A stretch of DNA of 64,000 nucleotides from Marvinbryantia formatexigens DSM 14469 (GCF_025148285.1 NZ_CP102268.1:3937501-4001500); one strand, 5' to 3'. Shown: positions 1 through 9,089, numbered from the stretch's first letter. The notes: generated from the letters alone by a model not told the origin. Numbers and translations are program-made.

Positions 1-363
1 ACGGAAAAACCGGTCGGCAGAGATATTGAGCAGGATAACGAGCAGCTCAGGATGGGCGGCGGCTACGACCACAACTTTGCGCTCAACACGGACGGCAGCC
101 TGAAGAAAATCGCGCAGGTGAAGGCGCCGGTGAGCGGACGCGTGATGGAGGTATTTACGGACTGCGTGGGCGTGCAGCTTTATACCGGCAATTTTATCGA
201 GAAGACACAGATTGGCAAGGACGGAAAAGCGTATGATAAACGCTGTGGTCTCTGCCTGGAAACACAGTTTTATCCGGATGCGGTAAACCATGAAAACTTT
301 GCGTCACCGGTTCTGAAGGCAGGCGAGACCTATCACACGGAAACGATTTACCGTTTTTCCTGA
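1..363 (+). CDS. galM: Aldose 1-epimerase (galactose mutarotase), 3' end only
   Basis: The reading frame is open from base 1 to the TGA at 361-363 and encodes the C-terminal ~120 residues of a galactose-mutarotase-like beta-sandwich enzyme, which interconverts alpha and beta anomers of aldoses in the cytoplasm. The segment GGGYDHNFAL near residue 19 matches the family's conserved G-GYDHN motif, and the end (FYPDAVNHENFASPVLKAGE followed by YHTETIYRFS) is the typical GalM C-terminus with a substrate-contacting region. The 5' part lies outside the window, so start, full length and operon partners cannot be judged. Confidence 0.9.
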   Translation, partial: TEKPVGRDIEQDNEQLRMGGGYDHNFALNTDGSLKKIAQVKAPVSGRVMEVFTDCVGVQLYTGNFIEKTQIGKDGKAYDKRCGLCLETQFYPDAVNHENFASPVLKAGETYHTETIYRFS

Positions 364-466
364 CGGATGATGCACCGGGAACAGATGGACGGAGCGTTTG
401 CCGGGTAAACGCACAGGAGGCTGCCAGGGCACAGTCCTGGCGGGAGTTTTCCTGGCAAAGTACAAA

Positions 467-509
467 AGAGGGGACAGATGAGGACCTGCGGGCGGCGTCT
501 GTCCCCTCT
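467..509. terminator. Perfect 12-bp inverted repeat after galM
   Basis: AGAGGGGACAGA (467-478) and TCTGTCCCCTCT (498-509) form a 12-bp perfect stem with a 19-nt loop between galM and the SpoIID-like gene. There is no T-run, so it may be a processing or repeat hairpin rather than a classical terminator. Confidence 0.4.
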
Positions 510-547
510 GCGATTGTCTGAAAAACAGTTCCGGGAGGCAGAAATCT

Positions 548-1981
548 ATGAAAAAAATCGTGATACTTTGCGGCTGCATAGCCGTTGTGCTTCTGCTTGG
601 CTTTGCGGATGGCGTCATGCAGAAAAAAAGAATGACGGAGGAAACCATGCAGACGAAGCGTGATACGGCAGACCCGGAGGCAGAGAGCGGAGGCGGGGAG
701 CGCACGGCGGCTGTCACAGACGGTGCGGATAACGGGGATTTCCGGACGAACCCTGCCACGGACGGCGCGGATGACGGGGATTTCCGGAGAAACCCTGCCA
801 CAGACGACAGCACGGATGACGGGGATTTCCGGAGAAACTCTGCCACGGACGGAAGCGACGCCGGAGAGGACATCCGCGTGCTGATAAAGACAGCCGGATT
901 TGCCGGGGAATACCATGAGGAAATTGCTGTTTCCAGCGCGTCCGGCTTTTCCGTATCCGGAGAGAGCGGCGTCTGGCAGGTGCAGGGCGGGGAAACCCGG
1001 ATATTTACCGCACAGTCGGAGGTCTTTGGCAGCGACGGTGTGCTGTATCTGGAGGCGGAGAACGGGCAGTTTGAGATTCACGGGCTGCAGCGGGCGCGGC
1101 CGTCGGAAACCTACGAGGGCAGGCTGGAAATCCGCCGGATGGAAGAAGGACTTCTGCTGATTAACGAGCTTTCGCTGGAGCGCTATCTCTGCGGCGTCGT
1201 TCCGAGTGAGATGCCATCCTCTTACCCGGAAGAGGCGCTGAAGGCGCAGGCTGTCTGCGCCAGAACCTACGCTGCAAAACGGATGCGGGAGGAGAGCGCC
1301 TCCGCTTTTTTTGCGGATGTGGACGACAGCGTATCCTATCAGGTGTATAACAACCAGGAGCATTCACAGGCAGCGGATAATGCGGTGGCGGCGACGGCGG
1401 GCAGAGTGCTCGCGGAGGCGGACGGACTGATTGACGCGCTTTATTATTCCACCTCGTGCGGGCTTGATCTGCACATGGATCTGTCCGGGGAAACGGTTTT
1501 TGCGGCATTTCTGCAGACGGACGGGACAAGGGCATACGAGGCGGGAGAGCCGTGGTACCGCTGGCAGACGGAGATTTCTCTGGCAGACCTGCCGGGCGTC
1601 CTGGCGCTTACCGTGCAGGAGCGGCAGGAGAGCGGGGTGATAGAAAAGCTGGAGGTCACATATGAAAACGGCGGGAGCGCCGTTGTGGAGGGCGAGTATG
1701 AAATCCGGAAATACCTCGCCGGGGCAGCCGGAGCCGTCACTTTGCAGGACGGCGAGATATTTACGGAAATGGAGCTGCTGCCGAGCGCTTTCTGTATTCT
1801 GCAGCCGCAATACCGGGAGGGCGACCTTACCGGCTATCGTGTGCTGGGCGGAGGCTACGGTCACGGAAACGGCATGAGCCAGAACGGTGCAAAGCATATG
1901 GCGGAGGAGGGACTTGACTATCAGGAAATTCTGCATAATTATTATGAAGATGCGGAATTATTATCATTAAGTGAGGAATGA
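548..1981 (+). CDS. SpoIID/LytB-domain protein (stage II sporulation protein D-like)
   Basis: A 477-residue membrane-anchored protein. Residues 1-22 form a signal/transmembrane anchor, followed by a low-complexity acidic linker (about 35-110) made of repeated NGDFR-NPATDGAD-type units. A SpoIID domain follows, with SLERYLCGVVPSEMP, the ALKAQAVCARTYA helix and the closing GGGYGHGNGMSQNGA motif. In the known family SpoIID is a lytic transglycosylase that trims peptidoglycan during engulfment; related proteins act on the cell wall in vegetative cells. The start is set by the GGGAGG ribosome site 7-8 bases upstream. Whether it is the true sporulation SpoIID or a paralogue is unclear, because its neighbours are not sporulation genes. 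Confidence 0.8.
   Translation: MKKIVILCGCIAVVLLLGFADGVMQKKRMTEETMQTKRDTADPEAESGGGERTAAVTDGADNGDFRTNPATDGADDGDFRRNPATDDSTDDGDFRRNSATDGSDAGEDIRVLIKTAGFAGEYHEEIAVSSASGFSVSGESGVWQVQGGETRIFTAQSEVFGSDGVLYLEAENGQFEIHGLQRARPSETYEGRLEIRRMEEGLLLINELSLERYLCGVVPSEMPSSYPEEALKAQAVCARTYAAKRMREESASAFFADVDDSVSYQVYNNQEHSQAADNAVAATAGRVLAEADGLIDALYYSTSCGLDLHMDLSGETVFAAFLQTDGTRAYEAGEPWYRWQTEISLADLPGVLALTVQERQESGVIEKLEVTYENGGSAVVEGEYEIRKYLAGAAGAVTLQDGEIFTEMELLPSAFCILQPQYREGDLTGYRVLGGGYGHGNGMSQNGAKHMAEEGLDYQEILHNYYEDAELLSLSEE
718..857 (+). repeat. In-frame minisatellite in the SpoIID-like gene
   Basis: Three tandem units 42-45 bp apart, each with GGGGATTTCCGG (at about 734, 776 and 821), encode GDFR-N-ATDG units of 14-15 residues in the extracytoplasmic linker. 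Confidence 0.75.
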
Positions 1982-2011
1982 ATGTGAATGGAGTGAACAT
2001 CAATGAAGAAA

Positions 2012-2038
2012 GTTACTGTGGACGAAGGGAACAGTAAC
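2012..2038. repeat. Dispersed hairpin, family B (GTTACTG...CAGTAAC)
   Basis: A 7-bp perfect inverted repeat encloses GTGGACGAAGGGA-like sequence. A near copy sits at 28941-28967 after pckA. The role is unknown; it lies between genes and could be a palindromic repeat or a weak processing site. Confidence 0.6.
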
Positions 2039-2185
2039 GGAAGATTTGTCCACACCCGGATATGGAGGTGGTAGACAGCAAAAAAGAAAAGTGGTATGAT
2101 TTATCTGTCTGAAAATACGGCAGAGGGACGCCGGGGATGCAAAAAGGACGGAGCAGAAGAGAAAAACGCATGGGAGAAGGATACT

Positions 2186-3028
2186 ATGGAACGGTTCTGG
2201 AAGTTTTACAAATTATTCCGCCGCTTTATGAGAAAAATGAAAAAAGACAGGGTAGATGCGTTTGCAGCGCAGTCCGCTCTGTTTATTATCATGGGCTTTT
2301 TTCCGTTTTTTATGCTTCTGCTGACCCTGATCCAGTATACGCCGCTGACGTCGGATATGGTGATGGATTTGCTGATGGAGATACTTCCCTCCAGCTTTTA
2401 TGATTTGATTGCCGGAATTGTGGAAGAGCTTTTCAGCAGCTCTACGGCGCTGCTCTCCGGAACGGTGATCGCGGCTCTGTGGGCGGCGGCGAGAAGTGTG
2501 CTCGCAATTACAAACGGACTGAATTCGGTGCGCGGTGTTGAGGAAAACCGGAACTATGTTTTTATGCGTCTGCGCTCCGGTCTTTATATTTTATTTTTGA
2601 TTTTTGCTATTGTGCTCGCCTGTATACTGCTTCTGTTCGGCAATCTGCTTCAGAATACGGCATTCCAGTATTTCCCGGTGCTGGGCAGCTTTACCGGGAT
2701 GATTGTTCTGGTGCGCGCAGTGATATCCATGCTGGTTCTGTCGCTGGTATTCCTTGCGATGTACTGCTCGCTGCCGAACTGCAAGATAAAAATTATCCGG
2801 CAGATTCCGGGCGCGGTATTTGCGGCGTCCGCCTGGGCGATTTATTCCTATGGTTTTTCCCTTTACTTTGATTACGCCAGCCATTCCACCAGTATTTACG
2901 GAAGCCTGACGACCGTCGTGATGATTATGCTCTGGCTGTACTTCTGTATGTGGCTGTTATTTGCCGGGGCAGAGGTAAACTGCTATCTGGAATATCCGGA
3001 TGCATTTATGGAAGAAGAAAGCACTTGA
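2186..3028 (+). CDS. YihY/BrkB-family integral membrane protein
   Basis: Encodes 280 residues with about six hydrophobic segments (for example ALFIIMGFFPFFMLLLTLI, GLYILFLIFAIVLACILLL, VVMIMLWLYFCMWLLFAGAE) and the family hallmark of a Y-GSL-T-V...LWLY-C-LL-GAE-N C-terminal region. The family was once labelled ribonuclease BN; that activity is not supported and its true function is unknown. The reading frame extends up to 2096, but the ATG at 2186 has a much better ribosome site (GGGAGAAGG), so it was chosen. A promoter for the downstream T-box begins inside its stop codon. Confidence 0.8.
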   Translation: MERFWKFYKLFRRFMRKMKKDRVDAFAAQSALFIIMGFFPFFMLLLTLIQYTPLTSDMVMDLLMEILPSSFYDLIAGIVEELFSSSTALLSGTVIAALWAAARSVLAITNGLNSVRGVEENRNYVFMRLRSGLYILFLIFAIVLACILLLFGNLLQNTAFQYFPVLGSFTGMIVLVRAVISMLVLSLVFLAMYCSLPNCKIKIIRQIPGAVFAASAWAIYSYGFSLYFDYASHSTSIYGSLTTVVMIMLWLYFCMWLLFAGAEVNCYLEYPDAFMEEEST

Positions 3029-3052
3029 CAGAAAAAGGATTTGTGGTAAACT
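3025..3052 (+). promoter_or_regulatory. Promoter of the T-box/pheST unit
   Basis: TTGACA (3025-3030), 16-bp spacer, TAAACT (3047-3052). The -35 box overlaps the stop codon of the upstream membrane-protein gene. Confidence 0.6.
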
Positions 3053-3061
3053 AAAAGGCAG

Positions 3062-3337
3062 ATAAAGGCAATGAAGGTGTCAGTAGAGCATTATTTTCCG
3101 CCAGAGAGAGGATGTCAGCGGCTGGAAGCATCCCTAGGTTCCTGTAATGCGTCGAATTTCCCACCGGAGCTGCATTTCTGAACGCAGGGCAGTATTCTTC
3201 GTTATAAGGCGCATGTCAGTAGGAAATGACGTCTAGGCACGTTACGCTGATACGAGTGCCTGCCGGCGGCAGGAAACAGGGTGGTACCACGGATTATAAG
3301 CTTCGTCCCTATGCGGGACGGAGCTTTAGTTTTTTGC
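3062..3337 (+). promoter_or_regulatory. T-box leader (tRNA-sensing) upstream of pheST
   Basis: The leader contains the hallmark T-box sequence AGGGTGGTACCACG (3278-3291), followed by a terminator (AAGCTTCGTCCC / GGGACGGAGCTT and a T-run, about 3298-3336). Structured Stem I sequence lies before it from about 3062. In known T-boxes uncharged tRNA pairs with a specifier codon and the T-box bulge to favour antitermination; the downstream genes imply tRNA-Phe. The TTC within GAATTTCCC near 3156-3164 is a plausible specifier, but this was not folded. Confidence 0.9.
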
Positions 3338-3347
3338 GCGAAAGCAA

Positions 3348-3479
3348 CAAGCCGTGCGAAGACAAAAGCGCGGGGCTTTCGCGTATGCTGGCATACATGC
3401 AGAGACATGAGCTTTTGTCTTCATAGGGCGAAAGCCCGCGACCGGGGAAATGCGGAGCATTTCCGAGGGGCACGGCTTG
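3348..3479. repeat. Nested inverted-repeat element between T-box terminator and pheS
   Basis: Outer arms CAAGCCGTGC (3348-3357) / GCACGGCTTG (3470-3479) and inner arms GAAGACAAAAGC (3358-3369) / GCTTTTGTCTTC (3411-3422) are perfect. Additional hairpins lie between them (for example GGAAATGC / GCATTTCC). This cloverleaf-like insert sits in the 5' UTR, downstream of the T-box terminator and just before the pheS ribosome site. It looks like a small palindromic mobile repeat. Confidence 0.7.
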
Positions 3480-3516
3480 GAAGATACCGCTTACAACCAG
3501 ATGGAAGGAGAAGATT

Positions 3517-4536
3517 ATGAAAGAAAAATTGCAGGCTATCAGAGAAGAAGCCATGAAACAAATCCGGCAGTCTGACGCGCTGGACAAGCTGAACGATGTG
3601 CGTGTGGCGTTTCTTGGCAAGAAAGGAGAGCTGACGGCTGTTTTAAAAAGCATGAAGGACGTTGCTCCGGAGGAGCGTCCGATGGTCGGTCAGATGGTCA
3701 ATGAGACAAGAGCCGCTATCGAGAACGTTCTGGAGGAAACAAAGCAGAAGCTGGAGGCGGCCGCAAGAGAGGCGCAGCTTAAAGCGGAGGTAATCGACGT
3801 CACACTCCCGGCGAAGAAAAACAACGTCGGGCACCGTCATCCGAACACGATTGCCCTGGAGGAAGTGGAGCGCATCTTCATCGGCATGGGCTATGAGGTA
3901 ATCGAGGGTCCGGAGGTGGAATACGACCTTTACAACTTTGAAAAGCTGAACATTCCGGCAAATCATCCGGCAAAGGATGAACAGGATACTTTTTACATCA
4001 ATAAAGACATTGTACTGCGCACACAGACCTCCCCGGTGCAGGCGCGCCGCATGGAGCAGGGAAATCTGCCCATCCGCATGATTTCTCCGGGACGCGTGTT
4101 CCGCTCCGACGAGGTGGACGCGACGCATTCGCCGTCCTTCCATCAGATTGAGGGGCTTGTCGTTGACAAAAATATCACCTTTGCCGATCTGAAGGGTACG
4201 CTGGAGGAATTTGCCAGAGAGCTGTTCGGACCGGAGACAAAGACGAAATTCCGTCCGCATCACTTCCCGTTCACAGAGCCGAGCGCCGAGGTGGATGTAA
4301 GCTGCTTTAAGTGCGGCGGAAAGGGCTGCCGTTTCTGCAAGGGTTCCGGCTGGATTGAAATCCTCGGCTGCGGCATGGTTCATCCGCATGTACTGGAAAT
4401 GTGCGATATCGACCCGGAGGAATATACCGGTTTTGCGTTCGGCGTCGGTCTGGAGCGTATCGCACTGCTGAAATACGAAATTGACGACATGCGTCTGTTA
4501 TACGAAAATGACATTCGCTTCTTAAAGCAGTTTTAG
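3517..4536 (+). CDS. pheS: Phenylalanyl-tRNA synthetase alpha subunit
   Basis: 339 residues, the normal PheS length. An N-terminal coiled-coil tRNA-binding domain (about 1-90) is followed by the class II catalytic core with [12 protein letters not shown] (motif 2 region), FHQIEGL, and motif 3 [15 protein letters not shown] near the C-terminus. A short Cys-rich stretch ([17 protein letters not shown]) is common in Firmicute PheS. It pairs with PheT as an (alpha-beta)2 enzyme charging tRNA-Phe. Start supported by AGGAGAAG 6-7 bases upstream. The gene is controlled by the preceding T-box and co-directional with pheT 92 bp downstream. Confidence 0.97.
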   Translation: MKEKLQAIREEAMKQIRQSDALDKLNDVRVAFLGKKGELTAVLKSMKDVAPEERPMVGQMVNETRAAIENVLEETKQKLEAAAREAQLKAEVIDVTLPAKKNNVGHRHPNTIALEEVERIFIGMGYEVIEGPEVEYDLYNFEKLNIPANHPAKDEQDTFYINKDIVLRTQTSPVQARRMEQGNLPIRMISPGRVFRSDEVDATHSPSFHQIEGLVVDKNITFADLKGTLEEFARELFGPETKTKFRPHHFPFTEPSAEVDVSCFKCGGKGCRFCKGSGWIEILGCGMVHPHVLEMCDIDPEEYTGFAFGVGLERIALLKYEIDDMRLLYENDIRFLKQF

Positions 4537-4628
4537 TTACCATGCATCCGAAGGGAGCTGCCGGCGGCAGGTTCTGAAGGTGTTACGGTGAAGGGCTGAA
4601 AGATGGGAAAACAGAAAGGATATCAGTT

Positions 4629-7046
4629 ATGAATACTTCATTATCATGGATTAAGGCATATGTTCCGGAGCTGGAATGCACAGCCCAGGAATACACAGAC
4701 GCAATGACACTGTCCGGCACGAAGGTGGAGGGATTTGAAAAGCTCGACCGGGATCTGGAGAAGATTGTCATCGGACAGATTCTCTCTATAGAAAAGCATC
4801 CGGATGCGGATAAGCTTATCGTCTGCCAGGTGGATGTCGGGACGGAGACGGTGCAGATTGTCACCGGCGCCCCGAATGTAAAGGAAGGCGATAAGGTTCC
4901 GGTCGTTCTGGACGGCGGCCGTGTTGCCGGCAATCACGACGGAAAAATGACGGAAGGCGGCATTGCGATAAAGAAGGGAAAGCTGCGCGGTGTGGAATCC
5001 TGCGGCATGATGTGCTCCATTGAAGAGCTTGGTTCTACCAGGGAAATGTATCCGGATGCGCCGGAGTACGGCATTTATATCTTTCCGGAGGACGCAAAGG
5101 TCGGGGAGAGCGCGGTGAAGGCGCTCGGCCTGGACGACGTGATTTTCGAATATGAGATTACCTCAAACCGTGTGGACTGCTACAGCGTGCTCGGTATCGC
5201 GCGCGAGGCGGCGGCAACATTTAACAAACCGTTTGTGCCGCCGGTGGTAAAGGCGACCGGAAACAATGAGGACGCAAACGATTACGTGAAGGTAACGGTG
5301 AAAGACACGGATCTGTGCCCGCGCTACTGCGCAAGAGTAGTGAAAAATATCAAAATCGCCCCGTCACCGCTCTGGCTGCAGCGCCGTCTGGCGGTGAACG
5401 GTATCCGCCCGATCAACAACGTGGTCGACATCACAAACTATGTGATGGAGGAATACGGGCAGCCGATGCACGCTTACGATTATGACACGCTTGCGGGACA
5501 TGAAATCGTGGTGCGCCGCGCGGAAAAAGGGGAAAAGTTTGTAACGCTGGACGGGCAGGAGCGCACGATGGACGATTCTGTGCTGATGATCTGCGACGGC
5601 GAGAAGGCGGTCGGCATCGCCGGTATCATGGGCGGAGAAAACTCCATGATTACGGACGACGTAAAAACGATGATGTTTGAGGCAGCCTGCTTCGACGGCA
5701 CCAATATCCGTCTTTCCGCAAAGAAAATCGGTCTGCGCACCGATGCGTCCGGAAAATTTGAGAAGGGGCTGGACCCGAACAATGCCCAGGCGGCAATCGA
5801 CCGCGCCTGCCAGCTTATGGAAGAGCTGGGAGCCGGTGAGGTAGTTGGCGGTATGGTGGACGTGTACCCGGAAAAGAGAGGCTCCGTGCGGGTTCCGTTT
5901 GAGCCGGAGAAGATAAATGCGCTTCTGGGAACCGATATTTCCGCAGAGGAAATGCTGGGCTATTTTAAGCGCGTTGATCTGGAATACGATGAGGCGGCAA
6001 AGGAAGTCGTTGTGCCGAGCTGGCGTCAGGATGTGCTGCGCACGGCGGACCTTGCGGAGGAAGTGGCAAGATTTTACGGATACGACAATATACCGGTCAC
6101 CCTGCCGAAGGGAGAGGCGACCACCGGAAAGCTGCCGTTCTATCTGCGCGTGGAGCAGGTAGCGCGCGATATCGCGGAATACTGCGGATTCTCCCAGGGA
6201 TACTGCTATTCCTTCGAGAGCCCGAAGGTGTTCGATAAGCTGCTGCTTCCGGCGGATGATAAGCTGCGCCAGGCGGTGCCGATTTCCAACCCGCTGGGTG
6301 AGGATTTCAGCATTATGCGCACGCTGCCGCTGAACGGTATGCTGACCTCGCTGGCGTTCAACTACAATCACAGAAATAAAAATGTGCGTCTCTATGAGCT
6401 GGGCAATATCTATCTGCCGAAGCAGCTTCCGCTGACAGAGCTTCCTAAGGAGCGGATGCAGCTTACGCTTGGCATGTACGGGGATGGCGATTTCTATACG
6501 ATGAAGGGCGTCGTGGAGGAGCTCTTTGAGAAAACGGGACTGCGCGATACGGTTACGTATGACCCGAAATCCGGCAGACCCTACCTGCATCCGGGACGCC
6601 AGGCAGATATTATCTATAAAGGAGAACTGCTCGGCTACATCGGCGAGCTGCACCCGGCGGCTGCAGATAATTACGGAATCGGCGAGCGCGCTTATATCGC
6701 GGTGCTTGATATGCCGGCGGTGGAGAAATTTGCTACCTTCGACCGCAAGTTTGAGGGTATTGCCAGATTCCCGGCAGTTACCCGCGATATCAGTATGGTT
6801 GTTCCGAAGAGCGTGCTGGCGGGCGACATTGAGGCGATGATTGCACAGCGCGGCGGAAAGTATCTGGAGAGCTACCGTCTGTTCGATATCTACGAGGGCG
6901 CCCAGATCGAGGAGGGCTATAAGTCGATGGCTTACTCTATTGTGTTCCGGGCAAAAGATAAGACGCTGGAGGAAGCGGACGTCGCGGCGGCAATGAAGAA
7001 GATTCTGCACGGTCTGGAATCAATGGGTATCGTGCTGAGACAGTAA
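4629..7046 (+). CDS. pheT: Phenylalanyl-tRNA synthetase beta subunit
   Basis: 805 residues, full length. Domains in order: an EMAP-like tRNA-binding domain (about 40-150, containing KHPDADKLIVCQVDVG), the B3/4 editing domain, the B5 domain, a catalytic-like core with SNPLGEDFSIMRTLPLNGML, and a C-terminal ferredoxin-fold anticodon-binding domain (KFEGIARFPAVTRDISMVVP onward). It partners with PheS and edits Tyr-tRNA-Phe in known homologues. Transcribed with pheS under the T-box. The 92-bp gap contains no obvious promoter. Confidence 0.97.
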   Translation: MNTSLSWIKAYVPELECTAQEYTDAMTLSGTKVEGFEKLDRDLEKIVIGQILSIEKHPDADKLIVCQVDVGTETVQIVTGAPNVKEGDKVPVVLDGGRVAGNHDGKMTEGGIAIKKGKLRGVESCGMMCSIEELGSTREMYPDAPEYGIYIFPEDAKVGESAVKALGLDDVIFEYEITSNRVDCYSVLGIAREAAATFNKPFVPPVVKATGNNEDANDYVKVTVKDTDLCPRYCARVVKNIKIAPSPLWLQRRLAVNGIRPINNVVDITNYVMEEYGQPMHAYDYDTLAGHEIVVRRAEKGEKFVTLDGQERTMDDSVLMICDGEKAVGIAGIMGGENSMITDDVKTMMFEAACFDGTNIRLSAKKIGLRTDASGKFEKGLDPNNAQAAIDRACQLMEELGAGEVVGGMVDVYPEKRGSVRVPFEPEKINALLGTDISAEEMLGYFKRVDLEYDEAAKEVVVPSWRQDVLRTADLAEEVARFYGYDNIPVTLPKGEATTGKLPFYLRVEQVARDIAEYCGFSQGYCYSFESPKVFDKLLLPADDKLRQAVPISNPLGEDFSIMRTLPLNGMLTSLAFNYNHRNKNVRLYELGNIYLPKQLPLTELPKERMQLTLGMYGDGDFYTMKGVVEELFEKTGLRDTVTYDPKSGRPYLHPGRQADIIYKGELLGYIGELHPAAADNYGIGERAYIAVLDMPAVEKFATFDRKFEGIARFPAVTRDISMVVPKSVLAGDIEAMIAQRGGKYLESYRLFDIYEGAQIEEGYKSMAYSIVFRAKDKTLEEADVAAAMKKILHGLESMGIVLRQ

Positions 7047-7057
7047 GGTGATAGTCT

Positions 7058-7672
7058 GTGAAAATGTATATTATACGCCACGGGGAGACGTCCTGGAACC
7101 GGGAACGCCGCCTGCAGGGCAGAAGCGATATTCCGTTAAATGAAAATGGACGTGCGCTCGCGCGGGCGACGGCGGCGGGAATGAAGGATATTCCGTTTGA
7201 CCTGGCGTTTACCAGTCCGCTGCAGCGTGCCAGGGAGACGGCGCAGCTTGTGCTGGCGGGCAGGGATGTTCCGCTGATAGCAGATGAGCGGCTGATAGAA
7301 ATCAGCTTCGGTGTCTGCGAGGGTATGCACTGGACAGAGGAGGATTCGGCGGAGGGCGGCGAACGCATTTCCAATTTCTTCAATCACCCGGAGCGCTATG
7401 TGCCCGCGGAGGGCGGCGAGACACTCAGGCAGCTTGCAGAGCGGACTGCGGATTTTATGCGGGATGTCTGCAGCCGACCGGAGCTGGCAGAGAAGACCAT
7501 TCTGGTTTCCACGCACGGCGCGGCGTCGCGGGGGCTGCTGAACAGTCTGCGCACCTGCGATACAGATGATTTCTGGGGAAGCGGCGTTGCGCCCAACTGC
7601 GGAGTGGCGATTGTGGAGCGCAAAGAGGACGGTACGCTGGCGCTGCTTAAAGAGAAACTGATTTACTACTGA
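7058..7672 (+). CDS. Histidine phosphatase family protein (phosphoglycerate-mutase-like)
   Basis: 204 residues with the phosphohistidine motif [18 protein letters not shown] at the N-terminus and the second catalytic His in [12 protein letters not shown]. This places it in branch 1 of the histidine phosphatase superfamily (PhoE/GpmB/CobC-like). The substrate cannot be deduced; true dPGM activity is unlikely given the short length and the presence of an iPGM gene at 58.3 kb. The start is either GTG 7058 or ATG 7064, both served by AAGGTGA overlapping the pheT stop, which suggests read-through from pheT. Confidence 0.85.
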   Translation: MKMYIIRHGETSWNRERRLQGRSDIPLNENGRALARATAAGMKDIPFDLAFTSPLQRARETAQLVLAGRDVPLIADERLIEISFGVCEGMHWTEEDSAEGGERISNFFNHPERYVPAEGGETLRQLAERTADFMRDVCSRPELAEKTILVSTHGAASRGLLNSLRTCDTDDFWGSGVAPNCGVAIVERKEDGTLALLKEKLIYY

Positions 7673-7685
7673 AAATACAGAGAAG

Positions 7686-7713
7686 AAAACGGCAGGCGGA
7701 AGCGTGCCGTTTT
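7686..7713. terminator. Hairpin between the phosphatase gene and queA
   Basis: AAAACGGCA (7686-7694) / TGCCGTTTT (7705-7713), perfect 9-bp stem ending in T4. Likely a terminator or attenuator for the pheST-phosphatase transcript. Confidence 0.6.
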
Positions 7714-7745
7714 CTGGGATTCTGACGGATAGGAGTTTTTATTAT

Positions 7746-8771
7746 ATGAAAACATCTGATTTTTATTTTGATCTGCCGCAGGAGCTGATCGCGCAGGACC
7801 CGCTGGAGGATCGTTCCTCCTCACGGCTTCTGGTGCTTGATCGCAGAACCGGGCAGATGGAGCATCATATTTTTAAGGAAATCGTACATTATCTGAATCC
7901 GGGCGACTGCCTGGTAATCAACGATACAAAGGTGATTCCGGCGCGTCTGTTTGGCAGTAAGGTGGGAACGGACGCGAAGATTGAGATCCTGCTGCTGAAG
8001 CGGCGCGAGGGAGACGTCTGGGAGACGCTGGTAAAGCCGGGTAAAAAGGCGAAGCCGGGCACGCAGATTTCGTTTGGCGATGGAATTCTCATGGGAGAGG
8101 TGCTGGAGGTCGCTGAGGATGGAAACCGGCTGATTCGTTTTACGTATGAGGGTATTTTCGAAGAAATCCTCGACCGGCTCGGACAGATGCCGCTGCCGCC
8201 GTACATCACCCACCAGTTAAAGGATAAAAACCGTTATCAGACAGTCTATGCGAAGCACGACGGCTCTGCGGCGGCTCCGACAGCCGGACTGCATTTTACA
8301 CCGGAGCTTCTGCAGGAGATACGCGATAAGGGCGTCAATATCGCGCATGTGACGCTGCATGTGGGGCTTGGCACCTTCCGTCCGGTGAAGGTGGAGGAAG
8401 TTACGCAGCATCATATGCACTCCGAGTTTTATATGGTGGAAGAGGAGCAGGCAGAATTGATCAACCGTACAAAAGCGAACGGTGGAAAAATCATCTGCGT
8501 GGGAACGACAAGCTGCCGGACCATTGAATCTGCAGCGGATGAAAACGGTATTCTTCATGCGGGCAGCGGCTGGACGGACATTTTCATTTATCCGGGTTAC
8601 CGCTTTAAAATTCTGGATGAACTGATCACCAATTTCCATCTGCCGGAATCCACCCTCTTGATGCTGGTATCGGCGCTTGCCGGAAAAGAAAACATCGAGA
8701 AGGCATATGCGGAGGCAGTGAAGGAGCGGTACAGATTCTTCAGTTTTGGCGATGCTATGCTGATTAAGTGA
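7746..8771 (+). CDS. queA: S-adenosylmethionine:tRNA ribosyltransferase-isomerase
   Basis: 341 residues, normal length. The protein begins [20 protein letters not shown], characteristic of QueA, and contains [29 protein letters not shown] and the C-terminal [11 protein letters not shown]-like region ([18 protein letters not shown]). QueA transfers the ribosyl moiety of SAM to preQ1 in tRNA, making epoxyqueuosine at the wobble position of GUN-anticodon tRNAs. The frame is open upstream to 7704, but the ATG at 7746 with TAGGAG before it gives the conserved N-terminus. Confidence 0.96.
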   Translation: MKTSDFYFDLPQELIAQDPLEDRSSSRLLVLDRRTGQMEHHIFKEIVHYLNPGDCLVINDTKVIPARLFGSKVGTDAKIEILLLKRREGDVWETLVKPGKKAKPGTQISFGDGILMGEVLEVAEDGNRLIRFTYEGIFEEILDRLGQMPLPPYITHQLKDKNRYQTVYAKHDGSAAAPTAGLHFTPELLQEIRDKGVNIAHVTLHVGLGTFRPVKVEEVTQHHMHSEFYMVEEEQAELINRTKANGGKIICVGTTSCRTIESAADENGILHAGSGWTDIFIYPGYRFKILDELITNFHLPESTLLMLVSALAGKENIEKAYAEAVKERYRFFSFGDAMLIK

Positions 8772-8821
8772 ACAAAGAAATGTTTTTGAGATAATTATAA
8801 ACAAAATGTATCAAAAAATAG

Positions 8822-8850
8822 TAGAAAAGATGTAAAATATATGTTATGAT
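8822..8850 (+). promoter_or_regulatory. Putative promoter of the type I toxin mRNA
   Basis: TAGAAA (8822-8827), 17-bp spacer, TATGAT (8845-8850). The -35 box matches the consensus at 4 of 6 positions. It predicts an RNA starting near 8857 and ending at the shared terminator at 9025-9056. Confidence 0.5.
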
Positions 8851-8884
8851 GAATGTGCTGCCGAACCTCCAGCAGAAGGGAGGT

Positions 8885-8916
8885 GATTGCTTATGATAGA
8901 CGTAATCGCATTTCTT
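8885..8916 (+). repeat. Direct repeats DRa/DRb, toxin-side copy
   Basis: GATTGCTTATGA (8885-8896) and GTAATCGCATTTCTT (8902-8916) cover the toxin start codon and codons 4-8. The same two blocks, with the same 5-nt gap, recur at 9058-9089 (26 of 32 bases identical, DRb perfect over 15). Confidence 0.9.
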
Positions 8917-8979
8917 GTCTCGGTCGCAGCAGGTGTAGTCAGCTACTATATCTGCAAATGGCTGGACGGGGACGAATAG
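8893..8979 (+). CDS. Fst-like type I toxin candidate (28-residue membrane peptide)
   Basis: A 28-residue peptide (MIDVIAFLVSVAAGVVSYYI then CKWLDGDE) with one transmembrane stretch and a charged tail, the general plan of the Fst/Ldr toxin family, in which the W-L-D-containing end is cytosolic. A strong GGGAGGTG ribosome site lies 7-8 bases before the ATG. Its mRNA would end at the bidirectional terminator at 9025-9056, and an antisense RNA from the opposite strand is complementary to its start region through the direct repeats. Such toxins damage membranes when unrepressed. Toxicity is inferred from architecture; the sequence could instead be a harmless small membrane peptide. Confidence 0.7.
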   Translation: MIDVIAFLVSVAAGVVSYYICKWLDGDE

Positions 8980-8992
8980 GCAGCACAGTCTA

Positions 8993-9009
8993 AAGGTGTA
9001 AGCCACCTT
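8993..9009 (+). promoter_or_regulatory. Small hairpin in the toxin mRNA 3' region
   Basis: AAGGTG / CACCTT, 6-bp perfect stem with loop TAAGC, between the toxin stop and the terminator. It could sequester or be bound by the GGAGGTG ribosome site; this is inference only. Confidence 0.4.
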
Positions 9010-9024
9010 ACATAAACGGCATAG

Positions 9025-9056
9025 AAAAACCCAGGGGAAGCAGCCCCTGGGTTTTT
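9025..9056. terminator. Bidirectional terminator shared by toxin and antitoxin RNAs
   Basis: AAAAACCCAGGGG (9025-9037) / CCCCTGGGTTTTT (9044-9056) form a 13-bp perfect stem with a U-run on both strands, so it ends the convergent transcripts from both sides. In par loci the two terminator loops make the first kissing contact. Confidence 0.92.
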
Positions 9057-9057
9057 C

Positions 9058-9089
9058 GATTGCTCATGAAATTTGTAATCGCATTTCTT
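9058..9089 (+). repeat. Direct repeats DRa/DRb, antitoxin-side copy
   Basis: GATTGCTCATGA (9058-9069) and GTAATCGCATTTCTT (9075-9089). Second copy of the blocks at 8885-8916, here near the 5' end of the minus-strand RNA. Confidence 0.9.

Noticed and set aside
194-1363. Minus-strand 389-codon open frame
   Set aside because: Shadow of the SpoIID-like gene, no ribosome site, low-complexity Arg/Pro-rich translation.
5364-7010. Minus-strand 548-codon open frame opposite pheT
   Set aside because: Antisense shadow of a highly conserved gene; translation resembles no protein.
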